Assembly: GCA_017848795.1 (NCBI GenBank)
Contig: JAFIHG010000004.1
Span: 21,376 to 85,375 of the forward strand
Direction: 5' to 3'
DNA from: Candidatus Nanopelagicales bacterium
Lineage (GTDB): Bacteria; Actinomycetota; Actinomycetes; S36-B12; CAIYMF01
Length of the DNA: 64,000 nt
Position 1 is the stretch's first letter, and every line of letters begins with the position of its first letter. Shown here piece by piece: positions 35,255 through 45,600 of this stretch. The position numbers and the translations under genes were made by a program. The notes beneath the pieces were generated by a model. The model saw nothing but the letters and a program-made list of their open reading frames with translations, was not told where the DNA came from and searched no databases.

Positions 35255-35530
35255 TTAGACTTCAGCGAACCCGACCGTGTTGACGGCCTCGAGCGGGATG
35301 ACATCGAAGTCGACTGCGATATCGCCGACGTAGGCATCCTCGAAGTCCAGCAACGTAGCGATCGCCGTCTCCCGATTTTCCCACGTGTACTCGTGCAGAC
35401 ACACCCCGACACGGCAGATTCCTGGCCCGGGTTCCCATCTGACTGACACGTGCTGCTTGGTTCGGATGGCGTCCGCGAGCCGAGCAGTGATGTCGTCGCG
35501 AAGTGAGTCCAATGTGATCGCCACGCGCAC
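35255..35530 (-). CDS. Small soluble protein, first gene of HEPN-like operon
   Basis: 91 residues, GTG start. A predicted alpha/beta pattern without known motifs (VSVRWEPGPGICRVGVCLHEYTW, then VGDIAVDFDVIPLEAV). Its TAA stop touches the ATG of the HEPN-like gene. It could be an antitoxin-like partner, but it does not resemble MNT nucleotidyltransferases, the usual companions of HEPN toxins. Confidence 0.5.
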   Translation of the reverse strand: MRVAITLDSLRDDITARLADAIRTKQHVSVRWEPGPGICRVGVCLHEYTWENRETAIATLLDFEDAYVGDIAVDFDVIPLEAVNTVGFAEV

Positions 35531-35970
35531 TCCCCATCATCATCGCGACGTTGCGGATCAAGCAGTTGCCGGTACTCGTCGGTATCAGTATCGGGTTAGA
35601 CCACTCGCAGCCTGAGACCTGGATCCATCCAGACCGTCACCCTAGCCGATCGAGGGCGTCCGAGATGCCGTCTCTGAAGGAGCGCCCCGACATCCGTGCC
35701 TACTAAGGGCAGCGCGGCGTACCTGTTCCGATGATGGACCGGCAGCCACTAGGACGGGGAAGCACCTCCCACGGTCGGCGGCCCTCACTGGCTAGGCTCC
35801 CGAGGAGCGACCGCCCAATGCAGAGTGGGTGGCGCGGGGCGTGAGAGGTTCGTGGTGGTTGCGGGGTTTGCAGGCAAGATCGCGCTTGGGTCGTTGGGCG
35901 TGGACGTCGTGTCTGAGGGCCTCAATACCGTCACCCGGAGACGTGGCGAGGCGTGCCGCGCGGGTAGCGA
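35531..35970. other. 440-bp intergenic region upstream of the DUF499 operon
   Basis: Divergent region between the HEPN-like operon (-) and the five-gene operon (+); it must hold both promoters. No coding frame or clear repeat is seen. Confidence 0.4.
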
Positions 35971-38900
35971 ATGGGGGCCGGAGGCGTGAACTTGCGACCG
36001 CTGCGCGAGACGTGCGTCCCACGCGATGACGTGCTTGAGGGCGGCCTGACCGATAACCACTTCGCGGCCCAGTTGGACAAGATCGTCCGCAATCCCGCTG
36101 ACTACCCGGTTTACGGTGACGCCGGCTCCTTCTTCGCTATCACCTACCCCACCGCAGGCCTGCACACCCTCCTGTCGAAGGCGTTCGGTCGCGTGACGGG
36201 CGCGAAGGGCACCTTGGGGGAGAACGGCGTGTTGCGGCCCACAACCACCTTCGGCGGCGGCAAGACCCACGGGCTCGCCGCGGTCTACCATCTCGCGATC
36301 GGCGCCCGGCCCGACAACGTCTCCGAGTTCATCGACCCGACGCTCCTGCCCGATGGTCCGGTCCAGGTCGTCGCCTTGGTGGGAGACGCGCTAGACCCGG
36401 TCGCTGGGGTGCAGACGAACGGTCAGCGCACCTACACCCTCTGGGGTGAGATGGCGGCGCAGATCGGTGCGCACGCCTATGGGGTCCTCGAGGCGAATGA
36501 CCGCGAGCGTTCGGCCCCGGGCACGCACACCATCGTCGACGCTTTCGGTGGTCAGCCCACGATCGTGATCATCGACGAGATCGCCCAGTACCTGCGTCAG
36601 GTCACCTCAGCGGGTTCCGAGGACGTACGTCGCATGGCGCAGGCAGTGCCGGTGTTCCTCAAGAACCTCTTCGAGGTCGCCGCGGACGCGTCGAACAAGG
36701 TCGTCGTGATCGTCACCCTGGCCTCGACCTCGAATGCCTACGGCAAGGAGACCGACGAGATCGCCGCACTGATGGACGCGGACACCGAGGCCGCCTCCGG
36801 TGCGCTGGCAGAGGCTGCCGATGTGCTCGCCCGCTCGGTGCAGCCGTCGGCGGTGATCCAGCCGGCCGACGACGCCGAGATCGGCGAGATTCTCAAGCGT
36901 CGCTTGTTCCAGGACATCGACGCGAGCGCTGCGAGGGAGGCAGCGGACGCCTACAAGGGCCTCTACGAGGGGCTGCTGAGTCAGCACGAGACTCTTGCAG
37001 GAGGCGCTGAGCACCCTGCGTCCTATACCGACCTGGTGGCCAAGTACTACCCGTTCCATCCCGAACTAGTCCGCGTGCTGGACAAGCGTCTCGGTGACAT
37101 CCCACAGTTCCAGCGCGCTCGCGGCGCGCTCAAACTGCTCGGCGAGGTAGTCCACCACGTGTACGCCGACGGTGACACAACGCCCGTCATCAACGTTGCC
37201 GACCTCGACTACCGTGACGCGCCGGTCCTGAACCACCTCACGGTCGGGATCGGCCGCCCGGAGTTCGAGTCCGTCGCCAAGGCAGACGTCGCCGGCGCGG
37301 GATCTCATGCCGCAGCAGTGGACAACGACGTCTTCCACGGCACCGAGCCGTACGCCGCCCGCGTCGCATCCACTGTCTTCACCCACTCCCTGGAGATGAA
37401 GGTCACCGCCGGCGCGTCCCGCAACGACTGGATCCTCGGCACGCTACGACCCGGCGAGTCTCCCGCCGTCATCGAGAGGGCACTGCAGGAATCGGAGAAG
37501 CGCTTCTGGCATCTGTCCTTCGACGGGGCGCGCTGGCGGTTCAACGTCGAACCGAACGTGAACGCGATCATCGAGACCGAGAAGCGCAACATCCAGAACA
37601 CTCGCGTCGCCGCCGAGGTCGACACCATGATCAAGAGTGCCTACGCCAACGACGGTGGCGCCACCACGATCATCTTCCCCGCGGGGCCGGCCGACATCGC
37701 CGACATCACGGGGCTGCGCATCGCGGTCCTCGACCACGACGTGCTCACCGTCACGCCAGCGACAGCAGAAGACACCCCCACCATGCTGGCCGACCTGCGC
37801 GATAAGGCCGGCGCGGCCGGGTTGCCGCGCAAGTACCGCAACGGACTGGTCTTCGCCGTTGCCGACAGCACCCTGGTGGACGCCATGAAGGACCGCGTAC
37901 GCGCCCTCATCGCCGCCGACGTGCTCGCCGCCGACCAGACACGGCTGGCACAGTTTGGAGACGAGGTCCGCAAGAAGATCGACCTGTTCCAGAAGAATGC
38001 CCGGCTCGAAGCACGCATCGCGATCACCCGCTGCTACAAGCACGTGTACTACCCGGTGAAGGACCAGACGCACGAACACCTACGACATCGCGAACTGCCG
38101 ACGCAGGAGCAGGGCAGCACGAAGACCGCGACCAGCGCCGTGCTCACGCTGCTCCGCGACGAGGGCAAGATTCGCAGTGAGCCGTTCACGGCGTCGTTCC
38201 TGAAGTCCCGTACCTGGCCCGACACGGAGCCGGCGAAGGTCACCCAGGACATCGCCGATTGGTTCTGGGTCGACCATGGGTCACCGATCGTGCAGGACGT
38301 CTCCCTCATCCGTGCCGCGATCATCGCCGGGGTGAAGAACGACGGTTGGGTGTACTACGACGCAGCGATCGGCAAGGCGTACACAGCCAGCACCATGGCC
38401 GGGCTCAGCCCTCAGTTCGGGGCCGACAAGGAGGTCATGAGCCTGGACGAGGCCAACAAGCGCGGCTTGATCGTCCGTAAGCCGACCCAGCACGACCTGA
38501 AGCAGGTCTTCACCGGCCCCATCGTGACCGCTGCGGACCTGCGGGCGAAGTTGGACACCATCTGCGGAGGTGAACCCACCAAGGCAGATGTCCTTGACGT
38601 GCTGGCCACCGCGGTGCAGGCCCACGACTACGGCTGGATCGTCGTCACCGACGCACCCGCCGCCCCCGGCGTACGAGCGCTCACTCCAAGCGGCATCAAG
38701 GACAAGGGCTTGGACGCCCTAACCGTGATGACTCGGGACTATGCCGAAGCGAACGGTGTCGAGATCCCCACGAAGACCATCAGCAAAAAGACCTTCACTG
38801 CCACCGGACCTGGCGGCGCCGCCATCCAGTCGATCATCGACCAGGTCACCGACTTCACGGTCACGACCGTCGCGCGACTGACCATCAAGACCAGCGCGGA

Positions 38901-39240
38901 CGATGTCCGCGGTACCGGCGACCTCGACCTGCTCGCCACCGCGCTCGGCATGCTCCCAAAACCAGTCATGACGGTGACCATCGACGTCGTCGCCGAATTC
39001 CCTGGCGTGAGCGGGGGCCTCAGATTCCAGGGCAGCGCCAACCGCGCCGACTTCCAGACGCTCTACGGCCACCTCGGCAAGTCCCTCAAGGCTGCCACCG
39101 CTGTCTCCGGCAGCCTCACCCTCGACATCACCTACGCACCGCCGGTCACGACCGACTCTGGTGAGTTCGTGCCGGTCGCCAAGGTCATCAAGGACCTGCA
39201 GATCCAGCACACCGACATCACCGCAGAGGTCACTACGTGA
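35971..39240 (+). CDS. DUF499 family AAA+ ATPase (defence-associated)
   Basis: 1089 residues from the ATG at 35971. A GTG at 35986 would match the family's usual opening (LRPLRETCVPRDDVLEG). The Walker A is GGGKTH at 95-100, inside TTTFGGGKTHGLAAV; Walker B is IVIIDEIAQYL at about 199-208. The long C-terminal part has no catalytic motif I recognise. DUF499 ATPases occur next to DUF1156 methyltransferases and helicases in defence islands, where an energy-dependent control step is assumed. It opens a five-gene operon; its stop overlaps the next start (GTGA). Confidence 0.85.
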   Translation: MGAGGVNLRPLRETCVPRDDVLEGGLTDNHFAAQLDKIVRNPADYPVYGDAGSFFAITYPTAGLHTLLSKAFGRVTGAKGTLGENGVLRPTTTFGGGKTHGLAAVYHLAIGARPDNVSEFIDPTLLPDGPVQVVALVGDALDPVAGVQTNGQRTYTLWGEMAAQIGAHAYGVLEANDRERSAPGTHTIVDAFGGQPTIVIIDEIAQYLRQVTSAGSEDVRRMAQAVPVFLKNLFEVAADASNKVVVIVTLASTSNAYGKETDEIAALMDADTEAASGALAEAADVLARSVQPSAVIQPADDAEIGEILKRRLFQDIDASAAREAADAYKGLYEGLLSQHETLAGGAEHPASYTDLVAKYYPFHPELVRVLDKRLGDIPQFQRARGALKLLGEVVHHVYADGDTTPVINVADLDYRDAPVLNHLTVGIGRPEFESVAKADVAGAGSHAAAVDNDVFHGTEPYAARVASTVFTHSLEMKVTAGASRNDWILGTLRPGESPAVIERALQESEKRFWHLSFDGARWRFNVEPNVNAIIETEKRNIQNTRVAAEVDTMIKSAYANDGGATTIIFPAGPADIADITGLRIAVLDHDVLTVTPATAEDTPTMLADLRDKAGAAGLPRKYRNGLVFAVADSTLVDAMKDRVRALIAADVLAADQTRLAQFGDEVRKKIDLFQKNARLEARIAITRCYKHVYYPVKDQTHEHLRHRELPTQEQGSTKTATSAVLTLLRDEGKIRSEPFTASFLKSRTWPDTEPAKVTQDIADWFWVDHGSPIVQDVSLIRAAIIAGVKNDGWVYYDAAIGKAYTASTMAGLSPQFGADKEVMSLDEANKRGLIVRKPTQHDLKQVFTGPIVTAADLRAKLDTICGGEPTKADVLDVLATAVQAHDYGWIVVTDAPAAPGVRALTPSGIKDKGLDALTVMTRDYAEANGVEIPTKTISKKTFTATGPGGAAIQSIIDQVTDFTVTTVARLTIKTSADDVRGTGDLDLLATALGMLPKPVMTVTIDVVAEFPGVSGGLRFQGSANRADFQTLYGHLGKSLKAATAVSGSLTLDITYAPPVTTDSGEFVPVAKVIKDLQIQHTDITAEVTT

Positions 39241-39731
39241 GCCCCACCGCGAAGAAGACCACCGCCAAGAGAACCGCTACTGCGGACAACGCTCGCGCCT
39301 TCCGTCTCACGGTCCTGCGAGCGACCGGCGAGACATACGGGCTCACCCTCGAGGAAACCTACGGGGACAACGGCCGCACCATGGCCACCGGGGTCATCAC
39401 CACTACTGCCGGCCAGACGACCCGAGTCGTCGACACCGTCGTCGCCGCGGTACGCAGCGCCGGCCACCAGCCCTCGGTCCTCGCCTTCAACAACGCCACC
39501 CCGATCCCCTTGGATGAACCCAGTGGCGTCCGGCTCGCCTTGATCCTGATTACTACGCAGCCCGTCACCAAGCACGATCGGGTACGTGCCCTCGTAGCGG
39601 GCATTAACGCCATGAGTGTCGAAGAGTCCTACTACTGGTACGCCAAGTGCCTCGGACCCGACGCGTCCAACGCCCGCAAGGCATTACGCATCCTGATCGT
39701 CGGCGACGCCCATCGAGGAGTCCGAGGATGA
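39237..39731 (+). CDS. Small unknown protein between DUF499 ATPase and DUF1156 methyltransferase
   Basis: 164 residues, GTG start. A Lys/Thr-rich N-terminus (SPTAKKTTAKRTATA) precedes a compact domain ending SYYWYAKCLGPDASNARKALRIL cut short by the stop. It overlaps its neighbours by 4 bp on each side (GTGA and ATGA), so it is made in step with them. I do not recognise a characterised family; it may belong to one of the small DUFs found with DUF499 (possibly DUF7680, uncertain). A subunit or adaptor role is inferred from the overlaps. Confidence 0.7.
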   Translation: MSPTAKKTTAKRTATADNARAFRLTVLRATGETYGLTLEETYGDNGRTMATGVITTTAGQTTRVVDTVVAAVRSAGHQPSVLAFNNATPIPLDEPSGVRLALILITTQPVTKHDRVRALVAGINAMSVEESYYWYAKCLGPDASNARKALRILIVGDAHRGVRG

Positions 39732-42634
39732 CGACCACGACGCCCCGTGTCCTGATCGAGGACTGGCTCCCCATCGCCGAACTCGGCATCGAGTCCCGCC
39801 GGGAACGCGCCGCCGCCTCAGCGCTTCCACCCCTGTCGTTCCTCCATGTCTGGTGGGCACGCCGACCCCTAGTTGCCTCGGCGGCCGTTGTGCTCGCCGG
39901 GTTGCTGCCCACCTGGACCCAGGATCTCGCGGAGGCGTTCCCCGACGCGACCGAACTGAAGTCTGAGACCGCGTACCGCGACTGGCTGCTCCATCTCGTC
40001 GGGATCTGGGGTGATCCGATCAGCGCTCGTCGTGCGTATGACGCTGCCGTCGCGTCGGGTGTCCGTATCCCCAACCCCTACACGTACCGCCAGGCGTTCA
40101 GAAACCACCCGACCCGCGGCGACCTAGATCTTTTGCGTGAGGTCTTGGTCCGGACTTGGGGGCGCATGCCGCTACTCGCTGACCCCACGGCTGGGGGCGG
40201 CAGCATCCCGTTCACTGCGACCCGCCTCGGCATCCCTGCGATCGCGAACGATCTCAACCCGGTGGCGGCGGCAACCCTCACGGCAGGTGTGCAGATCCCC
40301 GCCCGCAGGGGCCGCACCCTCGTCCCACATCTGAAGACGTACGGCGGGCAACTGGTCACCCTCGTGAAGAAGGACCTGGAGCAGTACTTCCCGAGCCTGA
40401 AGGGCGAGCAGGTCGCAACCTATCTGTTCGCGAACGCGGTGATGTGTCCGCGGACCGGCAGGGTGGTGCCGCTAATGCCGGACATGTGGCTACGCAAGAC
40501 CAAGGGTCAGGAAGCCGCCGTCCGGGTGGTGACGACCCGGGGGGGGCGCGATCTCGACGTGCCCGAGTTTGCAGTGCTGCACGGGTCCGCCGTCAACCAC
40601 GCGAAGGCAGGGCGTGGCACCGTCCGGCGCGGGGTCGGGATCAGCCCGTACGACAATCTCGTGATCGATGGCGAGTACCTCAAGTCCGAGGCCCAGTCCG
40701 GCCGGATGTCGCAGATTCTCTACGCGGTGGCGATCCGGAAGCCTGATGGGACTCGGTCGTTCCGGGCGCCAACGGTGACTGATCTCGACGCGGTCGCCGC
40801 CGCCGAGACCAGGTTCGCGCAGGTCGAGGTGGAGTGGCAGGCCGACGGGTTCCTACCGACCGAGGAGTTCCCCGAGGGCAACGACCTGCGACCCCTGCAC
40901 TACGGGATGACTCACTGGTTGGACTTCTTCACCCCCCGCCAGGCGCTGGTGCACGGAACATTCGCCAAGAGACTCGCGGACGTCGCGGTGACACTGGCTG
41001 AGGACCTGCCGACAGATGTCGCAGCCGATGTGCTCGTCGAATTGGCGCTGATGCAGGGCAAGGCGCTGAACTACAACTCGCGGTTGGCGTCATGGCATGC
41101 ACCTCGTCAGGTCATGCGCAGCGTGTTCGACCGTCACGACTTCGCCTTCAAGTGGACCTTCGCCGAGTTTGAGGGCGCTCACGCGCTGTACACCTGGTGC
41201 CTGGACCAGTTGGTCGACGCGTACTCCGGCATCGCCGGGCTACTTGACGACAGCGGCGCGGATCCGGTTCGGCAACCCGTCGAACGCGCGGTGACGGTCT
41301 TGCAGGGCAGCGCGGCGAACCTGACCGAACTTGCCGACCGGTCGGTCGACCACGTGTGCATGGACCCGCCCTACTACGACAACGTGATGTACGCGGAGTT
41401 GTCCGACTTCTTCTACGTCTGGGAGAAGCGCACGATCGGACGTGTCCTACCCGACCTCTTCAGCGGGGATCTGGCAGACAAGGAGAACGAGGCGGTCGCC
41501 AATCCTGCCCGGTTCGCCGCCATGGGAAGGCGCAAGAACGAACTAGCGACCCTGGACTATGAGGCGAAGATGACCGCGATCTTCGCCGAGGCTCGTCGTA
41601 TCCTGACCGACAGCGGGGTGCTGTCGGTGATGTTCACTCATAAGCGGGCCGAGGCCTGGGACACCCTGGGCATGGGTCTGCTAGAGGCCGGGTTCACGAT
41701 CGAGACCTCCTGGCCGGTCAACACTGAGTCCGAGAACTCGCTGCACCAGGCGAACATGAACTCGGCCGCGTCTACCATCATGCTGATCTGCCGCAAGCGC
41801 GCCGACCAGACCCCCGCCTCCCGGGTGTTTCTCGACGACATCGAAGCGGAAATTCGGCGAGCCGCGCGTGAGGCCGCGACGCGGTTCCAGGCCGACGGCA
41901 TCGACGGCGTGGACCTGCTGCTGTCCACCTACGGCCCGACTCTGTCCGTGATCTCCTCACACTGGCCGGTGCACTCCTCGACCCCCGACGAGTTGGGCCG
42001 CGATCGCCTACTGCGCCCCGAGGAGGCGCTCGATCTGGCACGGGAGGAGGTCGTGCGACTGCGCCGTCAGCGCATCATCGGGCGGGCCGCGCAGATCGAC
42101 GGCTACACCGACTTCGTCCTGCTCGCGTGGGACATCTTCTCTGCCCGCGAGTTCCCCTTCGATACCGCGCGGCTGCTCGCTCTCGCCGTCGGCGGGCACG
42201 ACGTAGACGACCTGGAACGCGCAAAGATCATCGAAAAGAAGTCCGGCGCGGTGCGCCTGCTCACCCCCCGTGAACGACTCCGCCGCGACGCTGACAGCGC
42301 CCTTCCAGGCGTGCGTCCCGAGGCTCGGTCGTTCGAGTTCATGATTGACGCCGTCGACACCGTCCTCTACATCGGCGAAGTCGACGGCATGGGCGCAGCG
42401 AAGGTGTTCATGGACCGCGCCGGCCTGACGACCGACAACCGGTTCCACGGCGCCGTCCAGGGATTGATCAATACCATTCCGCGGGCCAAGGTGAAGGGTG
42501 ACTGGGTCATCCCCGAAGCGGGACTGCTCGATACCCTCGTGACGGCGTACCTCGATGACTACATCACCCTGCCTGCCGACGAGGTAGAGCCCATTACGAG
42601 CGATCAGGGCGCCCTGTTCGACGCGTCGGAGTAG
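39728..42634 (+). CDS. DUF1156-containing DNA (adenine-type) methyltransferase
   Basis: 968 residues from the ATG at 39728. Residues 8-60 are the DUF1156 domain (LIEDWLPIAELGIESRRE, then HVWWARRP). The SAM-binding motif I is DPTAGGGSIPF at 152-162, and the catalytic motif is DPPYYDNV at 546-553, as in N6-adenine or N4-cytosine methylases. The linker between is unusually long (about 390 residues). In this type of cassette the enzyme probably marks host DNA. Its target sequence cannot be read from the protein. It starts by ATGA overlap and ends 3 bp before the helicase gene. Confidence 0.88.
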   Translation: MTTTTPRVLIEDWLPIAELGIESRRERAAASALPPLSFLHVWWARRPLVASAAVVLAGLLPTWTQDLAEAFPDATELKSETAYRDWLLHLVGIWGDPISARRAYDAAVASGVRIPNPYTYRQAFRNHPTRGDLDLLREVLVRTWGRMPLLADPTAGGGSIPFTATRLGIPAIANDLNPVAAATLTAGVQIPARRGRTLVPHLKTYGGQLVTLVKKDLEQYFPSLKGEQVATYLFANAVMCPRTGRVVPLMPDMWLRKTKGQEAAVRVVTTRGGRDLDVPEFAVLHGSAVNHAKAGRGTVRRGVGISPYDNLVIDGEYLKSEAQSGRMSQILYAVAIRKPDGTRSFRAPTVTDLDAVAAAETRFAQVEVEWQADGFLPTEEFPEGNDLRPLHYGMTHWLDFFTPRQALVHGTFAKRLADVAVTLAEDLPTDVAADVLVELALMQGKALNYNSRLASWHAPRQVMRSVFDRHDFAFKWTFAEFEGAHALYTWCLDQLVDAYSGIAGLLDDSGADPVRQPVERAVTVLQGSAANLTELADRSVDHVCMDPPYYDNVMYAELSDFFYVWEKRTIGRVLPDLFSGDLADKENEAVANPARFAAMGRRKNELATLDYEAKMTAIFAEARRILTDSGVLSVMFTHKRAEAWDTLGMGLLEAGFTIETSWPVNTESENSLHQANMNSAASTIMLICRKRADQTPASRVFLDDIEAEIRRAAREAATRFQADGIDGVDLLLSTYGPTLSVISSHWPVHSSTPDELGRDRLLRPEEALDLAREEVVRLRRQRIIGRAAQIDGYTDFVLLAWDIFSAREFPFDTARLLALAVGGHDVDDLERAKIIEKKSGAVRLLTPRERLRRDADSALPGVRPEARSFEFMIDAVDTVLYIGEVDGMGAAKVFMDRAGLTTDNRFHGAVQGLINTIPRAKVKGDWVIPEAGLLDTLVTAYLDDYITLPADEVEPITSDQGALFDASE

Positions 42635-42637
42635 CCC

Positions 42638-45600
42638 GTGGACCCGATCCGTCCCGACACGACGAGCCCGCTGAAAGCCGCCCTAGAGACGGCACTTGGC
42701 CTGCAGTCCTACCTTTTTCGGGGCACGTACTCAACCAGCGATGGCCCGCTGATCAACTTCTACATCCCTGCCCTAGAGCGCGCCTGCCGCTACGACCGCG
42801 CTGCCGGGTACTTCTCCTCCCGCGTACTCAAGGTCGCCGCCCGCGGGCTTGTTCCGTTCCTGCGCAACGCCCGAGAGCACGGTGGGAAGATGCGACTGAT
42901 CGTCGGTGCGCAACTGGCACCGGAGGACGTTGCAGCGATCCGGGAAGGAGCCCGCGGCCGAGACGAGGCTGTCCGTGACGCCATCCGGCGGGAGGCGCTG
43001 TGGGTCGAGGGTGACCCGGTCGGGGACGAGTACCTCAGACTGCTCGGCTGGATGGTGCGCGAGCACCTACTCGAAGTGAAAGTCGGGCTGCCGGTCGACC
43101 GCGACGGCGTACCGCTGGAGCCCGCCGAAGCCCACGGCTACTTCCACTCCAAGTACGGCATCCTCACCGACGCCAGTGGGAACCGGATCGCCTTTACCGG
43201 CTCGGACAACGAGACCGCCGCCGGATGGATCCACAATCATGAGACGTTCGTAGTCGCCAAGTCGTGGCTGGCCGAGGTTTGGGCCGAGCAGGGCGAAGAC
43301 TTGGTCGCCCGATTCGACGCTCACTGGCATGGCCGACCCGATCGGGGCTGGGTTGTGATCGACATGGCCGGCGTCGAGGATCGGCTGCTGCGACTCGTGC
43401 CGCGGGACTATCTACCTCCGGACACCGATCCGATCTGGCAGGTGCTGGAACCGCCGGCACCTTCTGGTCCGGCTTCAGAGGAGGCGCGCGCCGAGTTGCG
43501 GTGGCTGGCCGAGGCGCCGCGACGCAGCCGCTGGACGGCGGTGGGCACGGCACCCGTCGAGCCGCTGCCACACCAGGCGCGCCTGATCGAACGTGTAGTG
43601 GACACCTACCCGCGCGGCTACCTTCTCGCCGACGAGGTCGGCCTCGGGAAGACCATTGAGGCCGGGCTTGCTATTCGTGAACTGCTGCTTTCCCAGACCG
43701 CGCGAACTGCGCTGCTGCTCGTGCCGGCGTCGGTCATGAAGCAATGGCAGGAGGAACTGCACGAGAAGGTCGGGCTTGACGTCCCCCGCTACATCGGAAC
43801 CGTCGGTGGCGCTCATCAGTTCCGAGACTGGCGCGACAGCGACATGACGGTTGCTGCGGCGAACCCGTGGTCAGCGTTTCCGGTCGTGCTGGCGTCCTCT
43901 CACCTGGCCAGACGCAGGGACCGTCGACGGCAGATCCTGGAGGCCGGCCCGTGGGACATCGTTCTGGTCGACGAGGCGCATCACGCCCGCCGTCGCGGCT
44001 CCAGGCCGGCGGACATGCCGAACTCGTTGCTGTCGCTGCTGGCCGAGATGCGGGGTGCCGGCTCCTGGAGCGCCCTCTATCTGGCCTCCGCAACACCGAT
44101 GCAGATGAACCCCCACGAGGCGTGGGACCTGATCAGCCTCCTCGGCTTACCAGGACGCTGGGGCCGGTCGGCCGAGGATTTCCTGGCCTACTACGAGCGG
44201 CTGCGCACCGAGCCGGGAACGCGGGACTGGCGCACGCTGTCTGCCATGCTGGGTGACTACTTCTCGCAGCCGGAAGCGGCGCGCAACGCCGACCTGGAAC
44301 GGCACATTCAGCGCGAACTCGGCCTAGCACGGGCGCAGAAGATCATCGGGCTAGCAGAGACTCCGATGGCGCCCGAGACCGCGAAGGCGCTGACGGCGGA
44401 GGAAGCCGACATGGCCGACGAGTGGCTACGCCAGCACACTCCCATGCGCGACCGGGTCTTCCGCAACACAAGGGATACCATGCGCGCCTACCAGGCTGCT
44501 GGGATCATCCCCGCGGACGTCAACATTCCGCACAGGCACGTCAGCGACGAGTTCATCGACCTCACCCGCGATGAGCGGGCGCTTTACGACCGGATCGAGG
44601 ATTACATCCGGCGTCACTACAACACCTACAAGACGAGCCAGAGCCAGCAGGCACTCGGCTTCATCATGACCGTTTACCGGCGTCGCCTCACTTCCTCGTT
44701 CGAGGCAATCCGCTGCTCCCTGCGTAGGAGACTGGACGTACTGGAGAACGGGCTTTCGCTAGGTGAACTGTTGTCCGAGGACGACCAGTATGACCTCGAA
44801 GGCAGTTCGTTCGACGTCGAGGAATTCGACGCGTCCACGACCCTGCTCAACGACGAGATCCAGGAACTGAAGTCTTTCCTAGTCAGCCTGGACGGCATCA
44901 CCGGTGAGGACACGAAGGCCACCCGGCTCATCGCCGACCTCAACGCCGGCTTCCTCACGTACAACTCGGCGGTCGTCTTCACCCAGTACACCGACACCAT
45001 GCAGTACGTTCGCGAACGCGTCATCGAGGCAGGACTGACGAGTATCGGCTGCTACTCCGGCCGCGGCGGCGAGATCTACCGCCCAGCGAGCCGCACCTGG
45101 CGTCCGGTCACAAAGTCCGAGATCAAAGACCTGTTCCGCACCGGCGAGGTGCGCGTGCTCATCGGAACCGACTCCATGAGCGAAGGCCTGAATCTGCAGA
45201 CCTGCGGCCGCCTCATTAACTACGACATGCCCTGGAACCTCATGCGCGTCGAGCAGCGCATCGGCCGCATCGACCGCATCGGTTCCAGTCACCGCGACAT
45301 CCAGGTCAGCAACTACTTCTATGCCGACACAGTTGAGCAGCGTGTCTACGAGGGGATCCTAGAGGACTACGGGGACTTCACCGAGATCGTCGGCGATGCT
45401 CAACCGGTCCTGTCCTCGGTGGAAGAGATCATCAAGCAGGCGGCTCTCAGTGAGGGCAGGGAGCGCGCAGATGCTATTCGGGACGGCGTCGCTGGAGTCC
45501 GCCACGACATCGAGGAACTGAACCGTCGCGCGGTCCAGCCGACCGACATGGGCTCGACCGGGATCGAGCCGCCGCCGGCTCTCGTTGGCGAGGTCAGCCT

